Positions 58,330-64,000 of a DNA stretch of 64,000 nucleotides are shown here, in pieces. The notes below the pieces were generated by a model. That model made no database searches, had not been told where the DNA came from, and worked only from the letters and a program-made list of their open reading frames with translations. This DNA is from Glebionis coronaria (taxonomy: Eukaryota; Streptophyta; Magnoliopsida; Asterales; Asteraceae), in assembly GCA_025667525.1 (NCBI GenBank), contig CM046877.1, positions 262,605,706 through 262,669,705 on the forward strand. The letters are read 5' to 3'. How positions within the stretch are numbered: position 1 is the stretch's first letter; each line of letters begins with the position of its first letter. Position numbers and translations under genes: made by a program.

Positions 58330-58346
58330 CTGAGCGTTATGCTCAG
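58330..58346 (+). promoter_or_regulatory. Conserved stem-loop in the LTR of element F
   Basis: CTGAGC-GTTAT-GCTCAG, perfect 6-bp stem at the place equivalent to the hairpins in C and E, with the G-C pairing reversed at one position. Confidence 0.6.
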
Positions 58347-58656
58347 CCGTTATTTTCCTTTCCATGTCCCAAAACGGCAGGTATCCAAGGACAGACTCGA
58401 GCATTTTGGAGGACATACATAGGATGGAAGCTGCTATAGACTTCTTCTCCTTTTGCCTTCATATAATTATGCTTGTTTAAGTCTTTCATTCATGTAAATT
58501 ACTTTATTATGTTTTGGGCTTATGTTTGGGAACCGATTTTTAATTCCGGTTTACCCTATGGTCATGTAATATTTTAGACATTTATCCTTGTATGGTTTGA
58601 TGACACGCCATAATTACCCTTGACATTCCATTTATCAAAATGGGGTGTTACAATTA

Positions 58657-58669
58657 TGGTATCAGAGGC
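58657..58669 (+). other. Primer-binding site of element F
   Basis: TGGTATCAGAGGC, four bases after the LTR, matching the initiator tRNA-Met complement except near its end. Confidence 0.85.
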
Positions 58670-60930
58670 AAGGCTTCGACTTGTAGGTTCTAAAACTTGA
58701 CCTGTGACTAGTGGGTAGTCACCAGGAGCTTCCTAAGCCAACGTTTGCTATTCCATGTATTGATGTTTTCAGCGCATTGTTGTTTTAACCATGATGTTTT
58801 CAGCACCTTGAGGTTTTAACCTTGATGTTTTTCATCGATATTGTTTTACCAATATGGATGGAAAACCGTCATTCATATTTAGTTATGTGTCATGGTTTCA
58901 TGCATGACGTTCCTCGTGAACTGTGACTATGTGGACTAAACCCCAGTAATTCATAATTAGTCCCATAAAAAAAATTCTGATAAGTTTTGACAGATGAGTT
59001 TCTTTTATTTATGTTTCATGTATCATTGTTGCAGGGATTATGACTAAGTAATGGTTGGTACAGGACTGACCCTATTTAGCCGCATGTGCTTTTATCGAAA
59101 CTTTTAACATTCGTACCGACCCATAGGCGTCCCCTCGCCATGTCTTTTGTTTTGGGACCGAACCATAGGCGTACCCTCGCACAAATAAAGGTTTTTATAA
59201 ACTACATCATGCATTCATGCACTGTTTTTCATGCATAAAATTTTTCTCATGATTTATTGGCATACAAAAAATTTCATGTCCCCTCATAACTTACTATGTT
59301 TTTATGTCAAGTATGTTTTCATACTGTCAGGGTTAACTTCAGTTTCATGCTGATTATATTATACACTCCTTCATGTTGGGTTGTTCCATGTTTCTTCATG
59401 ATGACTTCGTCTTCATGTGACTATGTCTTACGTCTTTTTGTTGATTTGCTTTCATGCAAGACACTGTTGGAATTCATGTAAATTCGGTTTTCATGATACT
59501 CATGGTTGGTTCTCATTAATCATACTTTCAGGAAAATCATCGTTGAAATTTTTTTAACCACACGTTAGCGTTTCTCTATACAACCAGAATGAGGTATATA
59601 GAGGCATTGCCAGGTTATCATGATGGTCTTTCTAACCGTTTAACGAGTTATTCTCCTTTAACATCATGTCAGATGATCAACTCCATACTGATCATTTCAT
59701 GTGCATTCCATGTGTACTCCATGTACCTTATCCCATGTGCCTATTTCCACTTGCTGATAGTCTACAAATTGTTGATGCCGTTCATAGCTTGGAGATGTTA
59801 CTAAAGGTTGATGTTGCTGATGTTTGGAGACACTACGAGATGCGGATGTTGTTCACAACCTGGAGATCCTACAAGACGAAGATAAAGGCGTTAGAGAAAA
59901 GCAATTGGACGAGAAGATGCATTACCATCAGACGATTGCCATCAATCATTGTCCCAAATTCTCAGTTACATGTTACACGTCATTCAGTTGTCGTTTCAGT
60001 CATATGAGTGGAGAACCGGTACCAGCCGACCACTCAGCTGAATAGTTACATGAATCATAGTCATGAGAATGACCGTCATGGAACTAACAGACAAGACGAT
60101 AGTAACCACTACTATGACAACAACTATTCTAGCAATCACAACCGAAGCTCCGGCCGCGGATGTGATCAGAAAGACAAAGGATCAGTAGTCCAACCGATTC
60201 GCCAATTCTGGCATAATAACCTAATATTTGTAGTTCTATTTGTTTCACATCTCGAGACACATGTCAAGACCTCAGTCAAGACACATGTCTCACGTATACT
60301 TTCTGAACACACATGTCAAGACACCAGTCGAGACACATGTCATGCTTACATTTTCCAAGACACGATTCAGGACACATGACTAACATCCAATTCTGGAACA
60401 TACCTAAGAATTTCAGGGTACCCTCCAAAGGGTATATCCACTTTGTTGTGCCATGTATTAATCAGGCCACAAGAAATTCAGTACCAGCACCGGCATGTCA
60501 GTGAGAACTGTCACGATTGCTCGATGACACTTTCATTTCTTGCTCCCATATTTAATATATATTCATGACCATGAAGGACGCCATTCGTATTCCCCAAGTA
60601 TATGAAGGTTTTCCTTCAGCCTTATGATAAGATTCAAGCTGCGAACGCATTACCTCGGACATATGTGAGTTAAATTGTATCCTAATTATGGACTACGAAC
60701 AACACACCATGCTATGACTCACGATTTTGTACGGTAATGTTCAGGCTCCTGAATATATTCAGCATGATTTTCCATCAGGAAAATTTGTACAAATTATTTA
60801 TGCTTTACAAGCACGTGCGTTGATTAGATATTACTGCTAAAATATTCTAACTGTCAGTTAAGACACGAACACTTAAGTCCGTTTACACATAACCAGCGGA
60901 TTATTCCAAAATCGTCCCATATACTCCAGA
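58670..60930 (+). pseudogene. Decayed gag-protease part of element F
   Basis: Position fits gag and protease. Short open frames at 59581-60380 include an Asn/His/Arg-rich stretch (HENDRHGTNRQDDSNHYYDN) typical of the tail of gypsy gag. No intact zinc knuckle seen. The sequence is strongly enriched in TTCATG and CCATG words (59190-59740) and has repeated ACACATGTCAAGAC units at 60250-60380. Confidence 0.5.
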
Positions 60931-61400
60931 AGAACCTTCAGGGAGAAGGATGGTAACATGAGATTATGTGTCGACTACCGTCGATTTAAACAGATCACCA
61001 TCGATAACCGTTATTCTCCTCCATGTATTGACAACGTGTCCAATCGACTTTAGGGTGTCAAACACCTTTCCAAGATCGGATTCATGATCATGCTGCCAAG
61101 AGTGACGAGTGAAAGAGCAGGACATGTCCATGACGACTATTTATACACGACTCGGTCATGTTAGATTTATGATTTTTTATTAGTCTCATCAATGCTCCAG
61201 CAGCATTATAAGAATGAGTTTCCATGAACTCATAAGCAAATGCATTAGTTTTTTCATTGAGGATAACCTAATTTTCTCTAAGTCTAGAGAAGAACAGGAA
61301 GACCATATTTGCACCATGTTACAAATTCTATGACAGGAGAAATTCCACCCTGGAAATTTCCAATATCAATTCTGGTTGATTACAGTGACACGCTAGATCA
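60931..61400 (+). pseudogene. pol: Gypsy reverse transcriptase remnant (element F)
   Basis: Around 60950-61080 the sequence reads KDGNMRLCVDYRRFKQITID, then NRYSPPCIDNV and HLSKIG, the conserved N-terminal half of gypsy RT, with a stop after NRL. Downstream blocks are scrambled. The catalytic motif is not recognisable. Confidence 0.85.
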
Positions 61401-62765
61401 CATGGATATGCAGGGTTAATCTTACCATGACTCAGCTTATGCGCAAAGATGAGAACCCTACACTACATTAGGTGCCCAGAAAACCCTACGCTAAGAGAAG
61501 TCTAAATTCGGAGACTCATAGTTCCGCAAATTTCTATGTATCGAGTTTCTACGAAGCAAGATACAGTTACGTTCATATCTAGGTACTTGACATACCAACA
61601 GGTTAAGATACGACACCAACAGAGTGGGATGTTTTCATCATCTGAAATTGTGAATTGAAATAGGACAAGATCTCCATGGATTTTGGTTACCAGATTAACG
61701 TAAACTCAGAAGAAGCATGATGCTATCTAAGTTATTGCAAACAGTTTGATCAAGTCTGCAGAATCCTTACATCTGCAAGGATTTCAGAACCAACAGATTG
61801 ATCGGACATGTTCCAGCCAAGGCTCATCCGATCACTTGGCAACCCCTCAGTTATCGGGTCAGACAAAGATTCGCAATTGTGCTCCTTATTTACTTCACGT
61901 CTTCATTCTAATTCCACGACTTGCTTTCACGCTCACGTTCATGACACTATTCACGTTCATGATCGTATCTTGGCTTACAATTTTATGTTCATTTTTTTCT
62001 CATTCTGGGAAGTTTTGCAAGAACTTGAGAGACCAGACCCAAGTTTAGTACAACTCTCTATCCTTAGATAGACGTTTCATGTCATATTCCACGTCTCACC
62101 TTGTAGCGTTTGGCGTTACCGCCATTATATTCCATGTTCACGATATGTTTCACATGTCATGTTCATTCCACGTTCCTCATATCACGATCAAGATATGTTA
62201 CACGTATCATGGATCACGATATGGTTGCTCAGATAACACTCACCATATCTTCACGTATCACGTTCAAAAATTTTCATGTATCACATTCAAAAAATTTTAC
62301 GTACTACGTTTCTATATGTCTAGCGCATCGTTGCTATTTATCAGTTAAGTTAGATTGTTTTGCACCATAAAGTTTCGGTTACCCTTGTACGTTAACTCTT
62401 ATTTCCTCGATCGAATTCAGGGGATCTATCTTACGGTGATGACAAAGAACTCCTTGTGTTTTCAAGTCAAGGTCAGGAGGACCAAGATTTATCATTTGTG
62501 TCAAGATCTTGTGAAGGAACCGTTCCAAGAGGGAAGCCACTTGGAAACGGACAAGTTTATCCGGACTTCTTATCCGTTTTTCTCTTATCAATTAGATATG
62601 TCATTTCAGTCACGTCACGTTCCATGTCCTTTCAAGACATGTCACGTTCCACGTTCCTTCTACCATGTTACCTGCACGTTCATTTATCTTACATACCCTC
62701 TCAGTTTGATTTGGGTATATTTCTTTTTCAGTTTACGTTATCTACAATTCGGGGACGAATTATTC
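61401..62765 (+). pseudogene. pol: Decayed integrase and polyprotein tail of element F
   Basis: At about 61678-61730 a frameshifted GATTTTGGTTACC...AAGAAGCATGATGC stretch corresponds to the DFVTRLP and TQKKHDAI blocks of gypsy integrase. The end at about 62740 (CAATTCGGGGACGAATTA) resembles the usual gypsy pol terminus. From 61890 to 62690 the sequence is dominated by CACGTTC and TTCATG words. Confidence 0.65.
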
Positions 62766-62783
62766 TTTTTAGGGGGGAAGAGT
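62766..62783 (+). promoter_or_regulatory. Polypurine tract of element F
   Basis: TTTTTAGGGGGGAAGAGT directly before the 3' LTR. Confidence 0.85.
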
Positions 62784-64000
62784 TGTAAAACCCGCATACT
62801 TTTACCATGAATAGTACCCTTAAGATCGTACGTACATGATTAGAACTTTCCTTTTTATAGCATGTTTACGTTTCACGTACAAGAATTATTATTATGACGT
62901 ACGTGTTATAACACGATAAGTATTTACTACGTATGAACACACGATAATTATTTCAATAATAATTATAATCGCGAGCATACGAACATGAAATCAGGAACGT
63001 ATAATTGTTCCAATAATAATTATAATCACGAGCATACGAACATGAAATCATGAACGTAAATTAATCACGAACTAATATTACGTATGTATATATATTTATT
63101 ACGAACACGAATAAATATATTAAGTCACGATCGATAACTAATTAAAACACGTACAACACGAACACGAGAACGCACTTATTAATTAGACACGGAAAATGTT
63201 CGGGTTACCCCATGTGGGCCCCATATACCACGAAATTAGGAAGAGAAAAGGGCCTAGCCCATTATTTTTACTAAACATGGAAAAAGGAGGAAAACATGTT
63301 TCATATTTACAAAAAATTAAAAAACAAAGAAAACCCTAATTCTTCCTTTTTGTCCTCCTTTTGGCCGCCACTTATAAACACCATAGAGGGGTGTTCGGGT
63401 TGATTTTGATCTTGGAAATTTTGCAAGGATTCGTGTGTGTTCGTCATCATTTGATTCACGCATTCGGTATAACCTTTTTTACCTTTTCTTTTATGTTTTG
63501 ATTTAATGAAGCACATAAAATCATGATGTTTTTAATTAACTAATTAAAACAAATATTTTTAAACATGTTAATGATCATGGGGTAATTCAAACAAGGGTTT
63601 TAGGGGTGTTTGTTCCTAGCCGACGCCTAACCGAGCCCCATGGGGGTCTCGGCTTGGCTTATTACACACCACCGAGACCATATGGTCTTGGTATGGTGGT
63701 GATGGTGTCACGGAAGCAGCAAGGGGCAAGGGAACCCCGACCTTGGTCAGGGTATGGTGTTGGTTACGGGTCCGGTTCATGGTTTTAGTCACGGGCCCGG
63801 TTCATGAATCATTTTTTTAGGTTTATGATTTTTACTAGTTATGTTTTAGACTTAAATTAAATTAATAAAAACATGACATGATTAATTTAATGTAAATGAC
63901 TTAGGTTATAATTTAATTAGTAATTCATGAATTTTAACCTAAGTATTTATATTTAATTAGACTTTATAATTAATTAATTATTTAAAACCATGACTATAAT
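62784..64000 (+). mobile_element. 3' LTR of element F, truncated by window end
   Basis: Begins TGTAAAACCCGCATAC and matches 55700 onward with a few percent mismatch, including the 57-bp duplication, the TATAAACA box (63373-63380) and the GC-rich island. Confidence 0.9.

Larger units (their letters stand above)
55700..58652 (+). mobile_element. 5' LTR of element F
   Basis: 2,953 bp. Begins TGTTTAAAACCCGCATAC (TGTAAAACCCGCATAC in the 3' copy) and ends TGGGGTGTTACA. Holds a 57-bp tandem duplication, a TATAAACA box (56291-56298), a GC-rich palindromic island (56524-56724), a 17-bp minisatellite and the conserved stem-loop CTGAGC-GTTAT-GCTCAG (58330-58346), followed by ACGGCAG (acceptor-like, ends 58380). 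Confidence 0.88.
55700..64000 (+). mobile_element. Element F: Ty3/gypsy LTR retrotransposon, right end beyond window
   Basis: 5' LTR 55700-58652, tRNA-Met primer site, 4.1-kb decayed interior with gypsy RT and integrase traces, polypurine tract, and 1,217 bp of the 3' LTR starting at 62784. The two LTR portions differ by a few percent by eye. Confidence 0.88.

Overview
This window is a nest of plant LTR retrotransposons. I found no host gene, tRNA, rRNA or CRISPR array. It is AT-rich. The elements use primer-binding sites for plant initiator tRNA-Met and come from Ty1/copia (large Sirevirus-like elements with long coiled-coil gag regions) and Ty3/gypsy (Tekay/Del-like chromoviruses with 2-3.5 kb LTRs). 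The gag/pol style and the large extra ORF resemble, from memory, elements abundant in Asteraceae (daisy family, perhaps Anthemideae). The family assignment is inference; that this is a plant genome is secure.

Layout. Element A (about 1-21150, + strand) is a decayed Sirevirus-like copia whose 5' end lies before the window. Its gag is at 1065-5360, its pol at 5300-8796, and a 2.5 kb non-coding 3' region follows. Its 3' LTR is split by gypsy element C (11350-20881, target duplication GATTT). A itself sits in a gypsy LTR, D (21151-23028), which abuts copia fragment G (23029-24102, resuming at 54013). G is split by gypsy element E (24103-54012, target duplication CTTCT). E's 3' LTR is split by the giant copia H (34237-51886, - strand, target duplication GTTCA). 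Gypsy element F (55700 to beyond 64000) follows G's 3' LTR.

Element H is the centrepiece. It is 17.65 kb with 319-bp LTRs that differ at one base. On the minus strand it carries, in order: primer site, a minisatellite leader, gag, protease, integrase, an intact RT-RNase H, a conserved non-coding block, a second minisatellite, a 1,322-codon extra sense ORF of unknown function, repeated polypurine-like motifs, a repeat-bearing conserved 3' region, and the 3' LTR. Despite its near-identical LTRs its genes carry several stops and frameshifts, so it probably moved using proteins supplied in trans. E and C show the same pattern of young LTRs around dead coding regions.

The most unusual signals are non-coding: two homologous minisatellites each ending about 140 bp upstream of an ORF start in H; two 3' blocks shared by the otherwise divergent elements A and H; a TATA-box-plus-palindrome promoter shared by two copia LTRs of different sequence; and a set of stem-loops, one with apparent covariation, in the 3' halves of four gypsy LTR families. 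All identities and boundaries were judged by eye.
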